Origin: Ralstonia thomasii
GTDB taxonomy: Bacteria > Pseudomonadota > Gammaproteobacteria > Burkholderiales > Burkholderiaceae
Strand: one strand, 5' to 3'
DNA length: 64,000 bases
Assembly: GCF_958405895.1 (NCBI RefSeq)
Contig: NZ_CATZAR010000002.1
Shown here: positions 49,712-58,687 of the stretch, piece by piece
Layout: every line of letters starts with the position of its first letter
How positions within the stretch are numbered: the first letter of the stretch is position 1
Program-made: the position numbers and the translations under genes
The notes under the pieces: generated by a model
Told to the model about the DNA's origin: nothing
The model's database searches: none
What the model saw: the letters and a program-made list of their open reading frames with translations, nothing else

Positions 49712-50971
49712 TTACACCAGGCCTGCAAACGGCAGGAAGCTGACAACATCGCCCTGCGCGATCGGCTGGTTGGGCGGGTTGTCGATCAGGCCATCACCCC
49801 ACACGGTGGAGGTCAGCACGCCCGAGCTTTGATTCGGGAACAGGTCCAGCCCACCGTTGGCGTTGATGCGCGCACGCAGGAACTCGTTGCGGCGATCGCC
49901 CTTGGGCAGCGCAAAGTCGGCGCGCATCGGGATGCGTTTCGTGGCCACATCGGCCACGCCCTGCAGGCGCAGGATGAACGGCCGCACGAACAGCAGGAAG
50001 GTGACGAAGCTCGACACCGGGTTGCCCGGCAGCCCAATGAAAAATGCGGTGGGGCCGCCCACCATGCCTTCGGGGCGGCGAACCTCGCCAAAGGCCAGCG
50101 GCTTGCCCGGCTTGATGGCGATCTGCCATAGGTTCAGGCGCCCTTCAGCTTCCACGGCGGGCTTGATGTGGTCTTCTTCGCCCACCGACACGCCCCCGGA
50201 GGTGATGATGAGGTCGTGCTCCTCGGCCGCTTCGCGCAGCGTGTCGCGCGTGGCCTGCAGCGTGTCGGGCACGATGCCGAAATCGGTGATGTCGCAGCCG
50301 AGGTTTTCCAGCAGCGCGCGCAGCGTAAAGCGATTGGAGTTGTAGATGGCGCCGGGCTTGAGCGGCTCGCCGGGCATGGCAAGCTCGTCGCCGGTGAAGA
50401 ACACGGCCACGCGCGGACGACGCACCACGTGCAGGTTGGCGCAGCCGACCGAAGCCGCCAGGCCGAGTTGCTGCGGGCCAAGGCGCGTGCCGCGCGGCAG
50501 GATCTCGGCGCCGTCGGCGATGTCCTCGCCGGCGCGGCGGATCCATTCGCCGGATTCGGGTACGTGGTCAATGGTGACGGTGCCCGTGTCCGGGTCAGCC
50601 TTGCATTGCTCCTGCATGACCACCGCGTCGGCGCCTGGCGGGATCAGCGCGCCGGTAAAGATACGCGCCGCCTCGCCCGGATTCAGCCGTTGGCCGACGT
50701 GGCCCGCGGGAATGCGCTGCGCCACCTTCAGGCGGGCACCCGGCGCGGTGATGTCGGCGGCGCGCACGGCGTAACCGTCCATCTGCGTGTTGTCGGCGGG
50801 CGGCACGTTCAAGCTGCTGCGCACGGCCTGCGCGAGCACGCGCCCGTTGGCGTGCAACGTCGACACGGTTTCGGTCTCGTGCAAAGCGCGCACTGCGGCA
50901 AGCAGTTGCGACAGCGCCGCATCGAGCGTCAACAAGGACGGTTTGACGGCGGGAGCATCGTTGGCGGACAT
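49712..50971 (-). CDS. moeA: Molybdopterin molybdotransferase MoeA
   Basis: Enzyme of 419 residues (E. coli 411) that inserts molybdate into adenylylated molybdopterin. DNTQMDGYAVRAADITAPGA, the segment RIFTGALIPPGADAVVMQEQ, VAVFFTGDELAMPGEPLKPG and ITSGGVSVGEEDHIK are the conserved active-site blocks. GLPGNPVSSFVTFLLFVRPF marks the C-terminal part. It starts the moeA-moaD-moaE cluster. MoaA, MoaC and MogA are not in the window. Confidence 0.96.
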   Translation of the reverse strand: MSANDAPAVKPSLLTLDAALSQLLAAVRALHETETVSTLHANGRVLAQAVRSSLNVPPADNTQMDGYAVRAADITAPGARLKVAQRIPAGHVGQRLNPGEAARIFTGALIPPGADAVVMQEQCKADPDTGTVTIDHVPESGEWIRRAGEDIADGAEILPRGTRLGPQQLGLAASVGCANLHVVRRPRVAVFFTGDELAMPGEPLKPGAIYNSNRFTLRALLENLGCDITDFGIVPDTLQATRDTLREAAEEHDLIITSGGVSVGEEDHIKPAVEAEGRLNLWQIAIKPGKPLAFGEVRRPEGMVGGPTAFFIGLPGNPVSSFVTFLLFVRPFILRLQGVADVATKRIPMRADFALPKGDRRNEFLRARINANGGLDLFPNQSSGVLTSTVWGDGLIDNPPNQPIAQGDVVSFLPFAGLV

Positions 50972-51052
50972 GCGGGAATGGGAAAGCGAAATCGAAAAGG
51001 AGATTTCGATTGTATCGGTTCCAGGCCAATGCCATGCATCAGCCCAGGCGTA

Positions 51053-51670
51053 TCAAGCGAATGCGTCGGCCAGCGCGGCCCGCAGCGTCGGCACGATGTG
51101 CGCGTCAAACCACGGGTTGTGTTTGAACCAGGCCAGATTGCGCGGGCTCGGATGCGGCAGCGGGAGGAGCACACGGCCGTCGGCGTCCTGCACGGGGCCG
51201 TTGCGCACCACGTCGGTCAGCGACCAGTCGCGCGGCACGTCGAGGTAGTTGCGCTGGGCATACGTGCCCACCAGCAGCGCGAGTTTCACGTCGGGCATCG
51301 CCGTCAGCAGGGGCCGGTGCCATCTGGGTGCACATTCCGGGCGGGGCGGCAAGTCGCCATTCGCACCGGTGCCCGGGAAGCAAAAACCCATCGGCACCAC
51401 GGCGATGCGCCGGTCGGCATAAAAATCGTCGTATGAGATCTGCAGCCACTGGCGCAGGCGGTCCCCAGAACGGTCGTTCCAGGGAATACCGGTTTCGTGG
51501 ACGATGCGGCCGGGCGCCTGTCCGATGATCAGGACACGGGCGCGGCGGTCCGCCACGACCACCGGGCGAGGCTCGTGCGCCAATGCGCCCTTGCACTCGC
51601 GGCAGGCGCGGATGTCGTGCAGGCAGCGCGCGAACGCTGCTCCGGCCACGTCATCCGGCACTGCTTTCAT
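51053..51670 (-). CDS. Uracil-DNA glycosylase superfamily protein
   Basis: Protein of 205 residues from the UDG fold superfamily but distant from classical Ung. Motif 1 reads ARVLIIGQAPGRIVHETGIP, and motif 2 LLPLPHPSPRNLAWFKHNPW; three cysteines near the N terminus (CLHDIRACRECKG) may be structural or bind metal. Whether it removes uracil is not known. ATG 51670 lies 4 bases after the thrC stop. Together with the family 4 enzyme this is the second UDG-fold gene in the window. Confidence 0.82.
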   Translation of the reverse strand: MKAVPDDVAGAAFARCLHDIRACRECKGALAHEPRPVVVADRRARVLIIGQAPGRIVHETGIPWNDRSGDRLRQWLQISYDDFYADRRIAVVPMGFCFPGTGANGDLPPRPECAPRWHRPLLTAMPDVKLALLVGTYAQRNYLDVPRDWSLTDVVRNGPVQDADGRVLLPLPHPSPRNLAWFKHNPWFDAHIVPTLRAALADAFA

Positions 51671-51674
51671 CGCT

Positions 51675-53120
51675 TTAAAGACCGGTGTGCTGGGCGATAT
51701 AGACCTTGATGCGGTCAGCGTCTGCCGGCATGACTTCGAAGCGCTGCGGCAGCGATTCGATATCGGCGTAGCCAGCCGGACGTTCCGGCTCGCGGTCCAG
51801 CGCTTCGCGAATGGTGTCGCCAAATTTGGCCGGCAGCGCCGTTTCCAGCACCACCATCGGCACGCCCGGCGTCAGGTTCTCGCGCGCCACTTTCACGCCA
51901 TCGGCAGTGTGGGTGTCGATCATGGTGCCGTAGGTGGCAAACACATCGCGGATCGTATCGACGCGGTCTTCGTGCGAGCTGCGGCCCGAGACAAAGCCGA
52001 ACTCGGCGATGCGGTCGAACTCCGGCTTGCCCGTCATCGAAAAGCCGCCCTTTTCGTCCACGTCGCGGAAGAGTTGCGCGAGGCGCGCCGGATCACGATC
52101 CAACAGGTCGAACACGAAGCGCTCGAAGTTCGACGCCTTGCTGATGTCCATGCTGGGGCTGGACGTGTGATACGTCTGGGCAGCCGAACGCACGCGGTAC
52201 GTGCCGGTGCGGAAGAATTCGTCGAGCACGTCGTTCTCGTTGGTGGCCACAACCAGCTTGTCGATCGGCAAACCCATCATGCGTGCGATGTGGCCCGCGC
52301 AAACATTGCCGAAATTGCCCGACGGCACGCAGAACGACACCTTGTCGCCAATCTTGGGGGCAGCCAGCAGGTAGCCCTTGAAGTAGTAGACGACCTGGGC
52401 GACGACGCGCGCCCAGTTGATCGAGTTGACCGTGCCGATCTTCTGGCGTGCCTTGTATTCGAGATCGTTCGACACCGCCTTGACGATGTCCTGCGCGTCG
52501 TCGAACACGCCTTCGATGGCGATGTTGAAGATGTTCTTGTCTTGCAGGCTGAACATCTGCGCGGTCTGGAACGCGCTCATCTTGCGATGCGGGCTCAGCA
52601 TGAATACACGCACGCCGCGCTTGCCGCGCATCGCGTATTCGGCTGCGCTGCCCGTGTCGCCGGAGGTGGCGCCGAGGATGTTCAGCTCGGCGTGTTCACG
52701 GTCGAGCGCGTATTCGAACAGGTTGCCCAGCAGCTGCATCGCCATGTCCTTGAAGGCCAGCGTCGGGCCGTTGGACAGGCACAGCAGCGACAGCGACGTG
52801 CCGCCCTCCTCGCCCAGCTTGTGCAGCGGCGTGATGTCGGCGGTATTGTCGCCGGCGCGCGCGTTGCTGTAGACCTCAGGCGTGTAGGTGCGGCGGGTCA
52901 GTGCGCGCAGGTCATCCTCGGGAATGTCGGTGGCGAACTTGCGCAGGATTTCGAACGCGAGGTCGGCGTACGGCAGGTCGCGCCAGCGGGTCAGTTCATC
53001 AACGCTGACTTGCGGGTATTGCTCAGGCAGGTACAGGCCACCGTCCGGCGCCAGGCCGCCCAGCAGGATGCGGGAGAAGCTTTGCGGCTCTGCGTGGCCG
53101 CGGGTCGATCGGTATTGCAT
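51675..53120 (-). CDS. thrC: Threonine synthase
   Basis: PLP enzyme of 481 residues making threonine from O-phosphohomoserine. MQYRSTRGHAEPQSFSRILL is the typical proteobacterial start; the PLP lysine is in LSNGPTLAFKDMAMQLLGNL; ATSGDTGSAAEYAM binds phosphate. ATG 53120 is chosen since AGGA lies 7 bases upstream; an ATG at 53126 is too close. It is 15 bases after hom. The length fits the larger (fungal/beta-proteobacterial) threonine synthase type. Confidence 0.96.
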   Translation of the reverse strand: MQYRSTRGHAEPQSFSRILLGGLAPDGGLYLPEQYPQVSVDELTRWRDLPYADLAFEILRKFATDIPEDDLRALTRRTYTPEVYSNARAGDNTADITPLHKLGEEGGTSLSLLCLSNGPTLAFKDMAMQLLGNLFEYALDREHAELNILGATSGDTGSAAEYAMRGKRGVRVFMLSPHRKMSAFQTAQMFSLQDKNIFNIAIEGVFDDAQDIVKAVSNDLEYKARQKIGTVNSINWARVVAQVVYYFKGYLLAAPKIGDKVSFCVPSGNFGNVCAGHIARMMGLPIDKLVVATNENDVLDEFFRTGTYRVRSAAQTYHTSSPSMDISKASNFERFVFDLLDRDPARLAQLFRDVDEKGGFSMTGKPEFDRIAEFGFVSGRSSHEDRVDTIRDVFATYGTMIDTHTADGVKVARENLTPGVPMVVLETALPAKFGDTIREALDREPERPAGYADIESLPQRFEVMPADADRIKVYIAQHTGL

Positions 53121-53135
53121 GCTCATGTCCTGCGC

Positions 53136-54455
53136 TTAGTTCAGTTCTTCCATGCGGATGCGCGTGACCTTCGACAGCACGGTCGGCAACGCTTCGATGG
53201 CGGCGATGGCGGCGTTCACGCGTTTTTCCACCGTCACATGCGACAGCATGATGATGTCGGTCTGCGGCTCGCCTTCGCGCGATTCCTTCTGCAGCATCGC
53301 GTCGATGGAGATGCCGCCCTCGGCTAGGATGCGCGTGATGTCGGCCAGCACGCCGGTTTCATCCGCCACGCGCATGCGCAGGTAGTAACTCGAACGCACT
53401 TCGTCGATCGGCAGTACCGGCGTGTCGGACAGCGCGTCCGGCTGGAACGCCAGATGCGGCACGCGGTGCTCGGGGTCAGCCGTATGCAGGCGCGTCACGT
53501 CCACCAGATCGGCGACCACGGCCGAAGCGGTCGGCTCAGCACCGGCACCCTTGCCGTAGTACAGCGTCGGGCCCACGGCATCGCCGTTGACGACCACGGC
53601 ATTCATCGCGCCTTCGACGTTGGCGATCAGGCGCTTGGTCGGCACCAGCGTCGGATGCACGCGCAGCTCGATGCCCGCCTCGACACGGCGCGTGATGCCC
53701 AGCAGCTTGATGCGGTAGCCCAGTTCTTCGGCGTAGCGGATGTCGACGGCTTCCAGCTTGGTGATGCCTTCCACATATGCGCGCTCGAACTGCACCGGCA
53801 CGCCAAAGGCGATGGCGCTCATGAGCGTGAGCTTGTGCGCGGCGTCAAAACCTTCGATGTCGAACGTCGGATCGGCTTCAGCGTAGCCCAGGCGCTGGGC
53901 TTCCTTGAGCACCGTATCGAAATCCAGACCCTTGTCACGCATCTCGGACAGGATGAAATTCGTGGTGCCGTTGATGATGCCCGCGATCCACTCGATGCGG
54001 TTGGCCGTCAGACCTTCGCGCAGCGCCTTGATGATGGGGATGCCACCGGCCACGGCGGCTTCGAATGCCACCATCACGCCCTTGTCCTGCGCGGCCTTGA
54101 AGATTTCGTTGCCATGCACGGCCAGCAGCGCCTTGTTGGCGGTGACAACGTGCTTGCCGTTGGCGATGGCGCGCAGCACCAGCTCGCGCGTCAGGTCATA
54201 GCCGCCGATCAGCTCCACGACGATATCGATCTCGGGCGAATCCACAATCGCAAACGGGTCGTTCACCACCGGCACGGTCGCACCGGCCTCCTGCACGATG
54301 GCACGGGCCCGGTCGAGATTGCGCACGGCAATCATGGCGACTTCAATGCCGCGACCCGCGCGACGGCGGATTTCTTCCTGGTTCCGTTGCAGAACCTTGA
54401 GGGTACCGCCACCGACGGTACCGAGCCCGAGCAGGCCGATCTTGATGGGATTCAT
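53136..54455 (-). CDS. hom: Homoserine dehydrogenase
   Basis: Monofunctional enzyme of 439 residues. The NAD(P) loop is MNPIKIGLLGLGTVGGGTLK; the catalytic domain shows GIINGTTNFILSEMRDKGLD and the regulatory ACT domain is at the C terminus (MRVADETGVLADITRILAEG). The ACT domain suggests threonine feedback inhibition. ATG 54455 is used; the open frame continues upstream into unrelated sequence. It lies between alaT and thrC, the common beta-proteobacterial order. Confidence 0.96.
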   Translation of the reverse strand: MNPIKIGLLGLGTVGGGTLKVLQRNQEEIRRRAGRGIEVAMIAVRNLDRARAIVQEAGATVPVVNDPFAIVDSPEIDIVVELIGGYDLTRELVLRAIANGKHVVTANKALLAVHGNEIFKAAQDKGVMVAFEAAVAGGIPIIKALREGLTANRIEWIAGIINGTTNFILSEMRDKGLDFDTVLKEAQRLGYAEADPTFDIEGFDAAHKLTLMSAIAFGVPVQFERAYVEGITKLEAVDIRYAEELGYRIKLLGITRRVEAGIELRVHPTLVPTKRLIANVEGAMNAVVVNGDAVGPTLYYGKGAGAEPTASAVVADLVDVTRLHTADPEHRVPHLAFQPDALSDTPVLPIDEVRSSYYLRMRVADETGVLADITRILAEGGISIDAMLQKESREGEPQTDIIMLSHVTVEKRVNAAIAAIEALPTVLSKVTRIRMEELN

Positions 54456-54490
54456 GAGACGTGTCGTAAAGAAACGAAAAAGCGAAAGGC

Positions 54491-54523
54491 AAAAAAACAC
54501 AGGGCAGACACCTCGGTCTGCCC
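54491..54523 (-). terminator. Intrinsic terminator or attenuator between alaT and hom
   Basis: On the minus strand GGGCAGA and TCTGCCC arms (54517-54523 with 54502-54508) form a 7-bp stem with an 8-base loop followed, after a short spacer, by seven T residues. It may stop alaT transcripts fully or partly before hom. Confidence 0.7.
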
Positions 54524-54553
54524 CGCAATTACTGATCTGGCGGAAGACCGATG

Positions 54554-55795
54554 TTATGCGGCCCGGATGCCAGTACCGTGACGCTGACGGTACCGCTCCA
54601 GGAAGCGCGAAATTCGGCCGATCGCTTCGCGAAGGTCGTCTTCGTGGGGCAGGAAGACGATGCGGAAGTGATCCGGCGAGTGCCAGTTGAAGCCTGTGCC
54701 CTGCACCAGCAGCACACGTTCTTCTTCCAGCAGTTGGCGGATGAAGGTCTGATCGTCTTCGATCGGGTACACCACCGGGTCCAGGCGCGGGAACATATAC
54801 AGCGCAGCCTTGGGCTTCACGCAGGTCACGCCCGGAATCGCCGTGATCAGTTCGTGCGCAAGGTCGCGCTGACGGCGCATGCGGCCGCCCGGCGCCACCA
54901 GGTCCTTGATGCTCTGGTAGCCGCCCAGCGCGGTCTGGATCGCCCACTGGCCCGGCACGTTAGCGCACAGACGCATCGACGAGAGCATGTTCAGGCCTTC
55001 GATGTAATCCTTGGCCGGGCGCTTGTCGCCGGACACGACCATCCAGCCCGCGCGGTAACCGCACGAGCGGTAGCTCTTCGAGAGGCTGTTGAACGTCACC
55101 GTCAGCACGTCTTCCGACAGCGAACCGATCGCGGTGTGCTTGTTGTCGTCGAACAGAACCTTGTCGTACACCTCATCGGCGAAGATCACCAGGCCGTGCT
55201 CCCGCGCAATGGCGACGATGCCCAGCAGCAGCTCGTCTGAATACAATGCGCCGGTCGGGTTGTTCGGGTTGATGACGACGATGCCCTTGGTGTTGGGCGT
55301 GATCTTGGCGCGGATGTCGTCCAGGTCCGGCATCCAGCCGTTGGCTTCGTCGCACGTGTAGTGCACCGGCGTGCCGCCCGAGAGGCTGGTCACGGCGGTC
55401 CACAGCGGGTAGTCGGGAGCCGGCAGCAGCAGCTCGTCGCCGGCATCGAGCAGCGCGTTGGTGGCCAGCGAAATCAGCTCGGACGCGCCATTGCCCAGAT
55501 AGATGTCGTCCAGCGTGACGTTCTTGATGCCCTGTTCCTGCGTGTAGTGCATCACCGCCTTGCGCGCCGCGAAGATGCCCTTGGAATCCGAATAGCCGGC
55601 CGAATTGGGCAGGTTACGGATTATGTCCAGCTGGATCTCTTCCGGGGCATCGAAACCGAATGGGGCAAGGTTGCCGATATTCAGCTTGATGATCTTGTGG
55701 CCGTCTTCTTCCATCTGCTTGGCCTTCTCGAGCACTGGGCCGCGAATGTCATAGCAGACGTTGTTGAGCTTGGCGGATTTCTGGATCGTTTTCAC
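54554..55795 (-). CDS. alaT: Alanine/valine aminotransferase-like PLP enzyme (AlaT)
   Basis: Fold-type I aminotransferase of 413 residues (E. coli AlaA 405). IQKSAKLNNVCYDIRGPVLE is typical; NPNNPTGALYSDE and the PLP lysine region FNSLSKSYRSCGYRAGWMVV are intact. GTG 55795 is preferred because homologues start there; an ATG-like start at 55879 would add 28 residues of unusual sequence. It probably interconverts pyruvate and alanine with glutamate. It is divergent from the Mth938/arn genes. Confidence 0.9.
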   Translation of the reverse strand: MKTIQKSAKLNNVCYDIRGPVLEKAKQMEEDGHKIIKLNIGNLAPFGFDAPEEIQLDIIRNLPNSAGYSDSKGIFAARKAVMHYTQEQGIKNVTLDDIYLGNGASELISLATNALLDAGDELLLPAPDYPLWTAVTSLSGGTPVHYTCDEANGWMPDLDDIRAKITPNTKGIVVINPNNPTGALYSDELLLGIVAIAREHGLVIFADEVYDKVLFDDNKHTAIGSLSEDVLTVTFNSLSKSYRSCGYRAGWMVVSGDKRPAKDYIEGLNMLSSMRLCANVPGQWAIQTALGGYQSIKDLVAPGGRMRRQRDLAHELITAIPGVTCVKPKAALYMFPRLDPVVYPIEDDQTFIRQLLEEERVLLVQGTGFNWHSPDHFRIVFLPHEDDLREAIGRISRFLERYRQRHGTGIRAA

Positions 55796-55954
55796 GGGCA
55801 AGGCGGCGATTGGCGACGTTGAACGGGCTTGAACTACGGGGCATTCTGTGGCGCAGCAAAGCGGCGACGGTAACGCCACACAGCGGCAGGCGCCGCTGCG
55901 CTTGTTCCTTGCCGGACATCGCTTATGGCGCGGCGGGCGAAGGAGAGAAAAAGA

Positions 55955-55960
55955 TATAAT
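55955..55960 (+). promoter_or_regulatory. Possible promoter of the Mth938-arn operon
   Basis: A perfect TATAAT at 55955-55960 in the divergent region points towards the arn operon, about 134 bases upstream of the first gene. No good -35 box precedes it, so activator dependence is possible. CAGACTT and AAGTCTG (55975-55981 and 56018-56024 region) could pair in the leader. Confidence 0.35.
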
Positions 55961-56093
55961 TTAGCCCATTATGACAGACTTAGGCGCGCATTTTTGCAAC
56001 GCAGCGAAAGCGGCCCGGAAGTCTGAAACCTAGCGCCTTTGTCCGCATGCTGCCTTGTGTGCCGCGGTCATCGCGCCCGATAGGATTCCCGCC

Positions 56094-56474
56094 TTGAAGC
56101 TCCATTCATCCGATTCGTCGACCATTCTCAATACCGTTACCGGCTATGGCGACGGCTATATCGAAATCAACAAGATGCGCTACGAGCACTCCGTGCTGGT
56201 AATGCCTGAAGGCGCCGTGGTGCCGTGGGATGTGTCGCGATTTGAAGACCTGACGTCCGAGCATTTCGCCCGCCTGCTCGAACTGGGCGCCGAAGTGGTG
56301 ATCTTCGGAACTGGCAACAAGCTGCGCTTCCCGCACCCGCGGCTGACGGTGCCGCTCACCGAAAAGCGCATCGGCGTAGACGCCATGGACCTGCAGGCGG
56401 CCGGTCGCACGTACAACATCCTGATGCTGGAAGGCCGCAAGGTGGCCGCCGCCCTGCTGATCGAGCGTGCCTGA
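56094..56474 (+). CDS. Mth938-like domain protein (DUF498)
   Basis: Small protein of 126 residues with the Mth938 fold. LNTVTGYGDGYIEINKMRYE, SVLVMPEGAVVPWDVSRFED and VVIFGTGNKLRFPHPRL are the family pattern. TTG 56094 (KLHSSDSSTI) is chosen because homologues start there; a farther TTG at 56055 would add 13 residues. Its stop lies at the arnT start, so it is probably co-transcribed with the arn genes. Its function is unknown; human relatives (NDUFAF3) assist complex I assembly. Confidence 0.85.
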   Translation: MKLHSSDSSTILNTVTGYGDGYIEINKMRYEHSVLVMPEGAVVPWDVSRFEDLTSEHFARLLELGAEVVIFGTGNKLRFPHPRLTVPLTEKRIGVDAMDLQAAGRTYNILMLEGRKVAAALLIERA

Positions 56475-56478
56475 CCGC

Positions 56479-58149
56479 ATGCCGATCGACCGCACCGCTC
56501 AAGCGCCCTCCCTACCCTGGCGCAATGCCTCCCTGTGGCTGCTGGCTGCTGCGTTGCTCGCTGTCTGGCTCGGTACGCTGGGCTATCGGCACCTGATTCC
56601 CACCGACGAAGGCCGCTACGCCGAAATCGCGCGCGAGATGTTCGTCTCCGGCGACTGGGTAACCATCCGCTACAACGCCCTGAAGTATTTCGAAAAGCCG
56701 CCGCTGCAGATGTGGGGCACCGCACTCGCCTATACGCTGTTCGGCATCGGCGACTGGCAGGCGCGCCTGTTCACCGCGCTTTCCGGCATCGTCGGCATTG
56801 TGTTCACGATGCTGGCGGCGGCGCGCTGGTGGGGCAAGCGGACGGCGATCATCAGCGGGCTGGTGCTCGTGAGCGCGCCCCTGTGGAACGTCGGTTCGCA
56901 CTTCAATTCGCTCGACATGGGCGTGGCCGGCTGCATGACGATGGCGCTGGGTGCGCTGCTGCTCGCCCAGCATCCGGATGCCACACGCGCTCAACAACGC
57001 GGCTGGATGTGGGCCTGCTGGGCGTCGATGGCGCTCGCGGTGCTGAGCAAGGGCCTGATCGGCGTGGTGCTGCCAGGCTTTGTGCTCGTGGTCTACACGC
57101 TGATCGCGCGCGACTGGGCCCTGTGGAAACGATTGCATCTTCTGACCGGACTGATCGTCTTCTTTGCCGTGGGCGCGCCGTGGTTTGTGTTGATCTCGAT
57201 GCGCAACCCCGAATTCGCCTGGTTCTTCTTCGTGCACGAGCACTTCCAGCGCTTCACGTCGACCGTGCACAACCGCAACGCGCCGCTCTGGTATTTCGTT
57301 CCTCTGCTGGTCGCCGGTTTCCTGCCTTGGCTGGCACAATTGCCCGGCGCCGCGCGCCTAACCATGGCGCGCGCCGAAACCGCGAGTAACGGCTTCCGCC
57401 CGACGCTGGTGCTCGGCCTGTGGGCCGTCCTGATCTTCGCGTTTTTCAGCATTTCGGACTCGAAGCTGCCGGGTTACATCTTCCCGATCATTCCCGCGCT
57501 GGCGATTCTGGCGGCCTTGGTGCTCGAGCACACCAGCGAGCCCGCATGGCGCTGGCAACTCAAGGCCTTCCTGGCGCTGGCACTGGTTGGCCTTGCGGCC
57601 AGCGGTTACGTGGCAACCATGTCGTCGGAGATGTACCCGAACGCAGTGTTTTCTAGGTTTGCGATGTTCCTGGTTGTGGCGTTCGTGGCGGGAGCCGGGT
57701 TGACGTGGCTCGCGCTTCGCCTGGCGGACAGGCGCTTTGAAAGCGTGGCTGCATTTGCGTGCGCTTGGTTCCTTACCTTTACAGCGGCGATGCTCGGTCA
57801 CGAGGCATTTGGGCGCTCCATGTCGGGTATCGATCTCGTGCCGGCCGTCAAGGCGTGGCTCAAGCCAGACGTTCCGTTCTATGCGGTGGAGCGTCTGGAC
57901 CATACAATGCCGTTTTACCTCGGCAGGGCCATCATCATGGTGCAGGAACCCGACGAATTGGCCTTTGGCGTCGAACAGGAGCCGGCCAAATGGGTTCCGA
58001 CCACCGAAGCGTTCGTGGCCCGCTGGAAAGCCGGCGGCCAAGCTGTCGCCATGATGGGACCGGGCACCTATGACCGGCTGACAGCCCAGAGCGTACCGAT
58101 GATCGTGATCGCCCGCGATGCCCGCCGCGTGATTGTCCGGCGCAACTAG
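56479..58149 (+). CDS. arnT: Aminoarabinosyl transferase ArnT (4-amino-4-deoxy-L-arabinose transferase)
   Basis: Membrane glycosyltransferase of about 556 residues (E. coli 550) that moves L-Ara4N from undecaprenyl phosphate to lipid A on the periplasmic side. The first loop DEGRYAEIAREMFVSGDW holds the catalytic region; YFEKPPLQMW and PWFVLISMRNPEFAWFFFVH follow, with about 12 helices. ATG 56479 is used; GTG 56467 overlapping the previous stop is an alternative. It is first of the arn genes here, whereas it is later in enterobacteria. Confidence 0.92.
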   Translation: MPIDRTAQAPSLPWRNASLWLLAAALLAVWLGTLGYRHLIPTDEGRYAEIAREMFVSGDWVTIRYNALKYFEKPPLQMWGTALAYTLFGIGDWQARLFTALSGIVGIVFTMLAAARWWGKRTAIISGLVLVSAPLWNVGSHFNSLDMGVAGCMTMALGALLLAQHPDATRAQQRGWMWACWASMALAVLSKGLIGVVLPGFVLVVYTLIARDWALWKRLHLLTGLIVFFAVGAPWFVLISMRNPEFAWFFFVHEHFQRFTSTVHNRNAPLWYFVPLLVAGFLPWLAQLPGAARLTMARAETASNGFRPTLVLGLWAVLIFAFFSISDSKLPGYIFPIIPALAILAALVLEHTSEPAWRWQLKAFLALALVGLAASGYVATMSSEMYPNAVFSRFAMFLVVAFVAGAGLTWLALRLADRRFESVAAFACAWFLTFTAAMLGHEAFGRSMSGIDLVPAVKAWLKPDVPFYAVERLDHTMPFYLGRAIIMVQEPDELAFGVEQEPAKWVPTTEAFVARWKAGGQAVAMMGPGTYDRLTAQSVPMIVIARDARRVIVRRN

Positions 58150-58275
58150 GTTTTACCGCCACGGATTCTCGAAAGGGGCGCGCAAGCGGAATTGTCGTAA
58201 CATGCGCCCCGACGGCGGGATTGAGAACATCCGCACGGGGAAACCGCCGCAGTCTGCAAAACATCAAAAGAACAC

Positions 58276-58647
58276 ATGAATCTGGTCACTTTCGGGCTGA
58301 TCCTGACAGGCGTCATGCTCAATGCCTGCGCTCAACTGCTACTCAAGGCGGGCGTCAACAATATCGGCCGCTTTGCGTTTTCGGCCGACAACATCCTGCC
58401 GATCGGCATCAAGCTTGCAACGCAGTGGCCCATCGTTGGCGGCCTGTCGTGCTACGTCATCTCGGTGGTGGTGTGGATTCTCGGGCTGTCGCGCGTGGAT
58501 GTGACCATCGCGTATCCGATGCTCTCGCTGGGCTACGTAGTCAACGCCTTCCTGGCGTGGTATCTGTTTGGCGAAGTGCTGTCGGTGCAGCGCCTGATCG
58601 GCATCGCAATCATCCTCGTCGGCGTGCTTGTGCTGGCTCGCTCGTGA
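58276..58647 (+). CDS. SMR/EamA-family small membrane protein, ArnE/ArnF-like flippase subunit
   Basis: Four-helix protein of 123 residues: FGLILTGVMLNACAQLLLKA, GGLSCYVISVVVWILGLSRV, TIAYPMLSLGYVVNAFLAWY, and RLIGIAIILVGVLVLARS. The glutamate in LFGEVLSVQRLIGI is typical of SMR proteins. In enterobacteria ArnE and ArnF together flip undecaprenyl-phosphate-Ara4N; only one such gene is found here, so it may work as a homodimer. It is located between arnT and arnB, 126 bases from arnT. Confidence 0.85.
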   Translation: MNLVTFGLILTGVMLNACAQLLLKAGVNNIGRFAFSADNILPIGIKLATQWPIVGGLSCYVISVVVWILGLSRVDVTIAYPMLSLGYVVNAFLAWYLFGEVLSVQRLIGIAIILVGVLVLARS

Positions 58648-58687
58648 GCCGATCTGCGCGCGCCCAGTACCCAACCCTATTCAAGTC

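Noticed and set aside
55971..56033. 20-codon frame (MTDLGAHFCNAAKAARKSET) just after the TATAAT box before the arn operon
   Set aside because: No ribosome site; would have to be leaderless. Could be a leader peptide but nothing else supports it.
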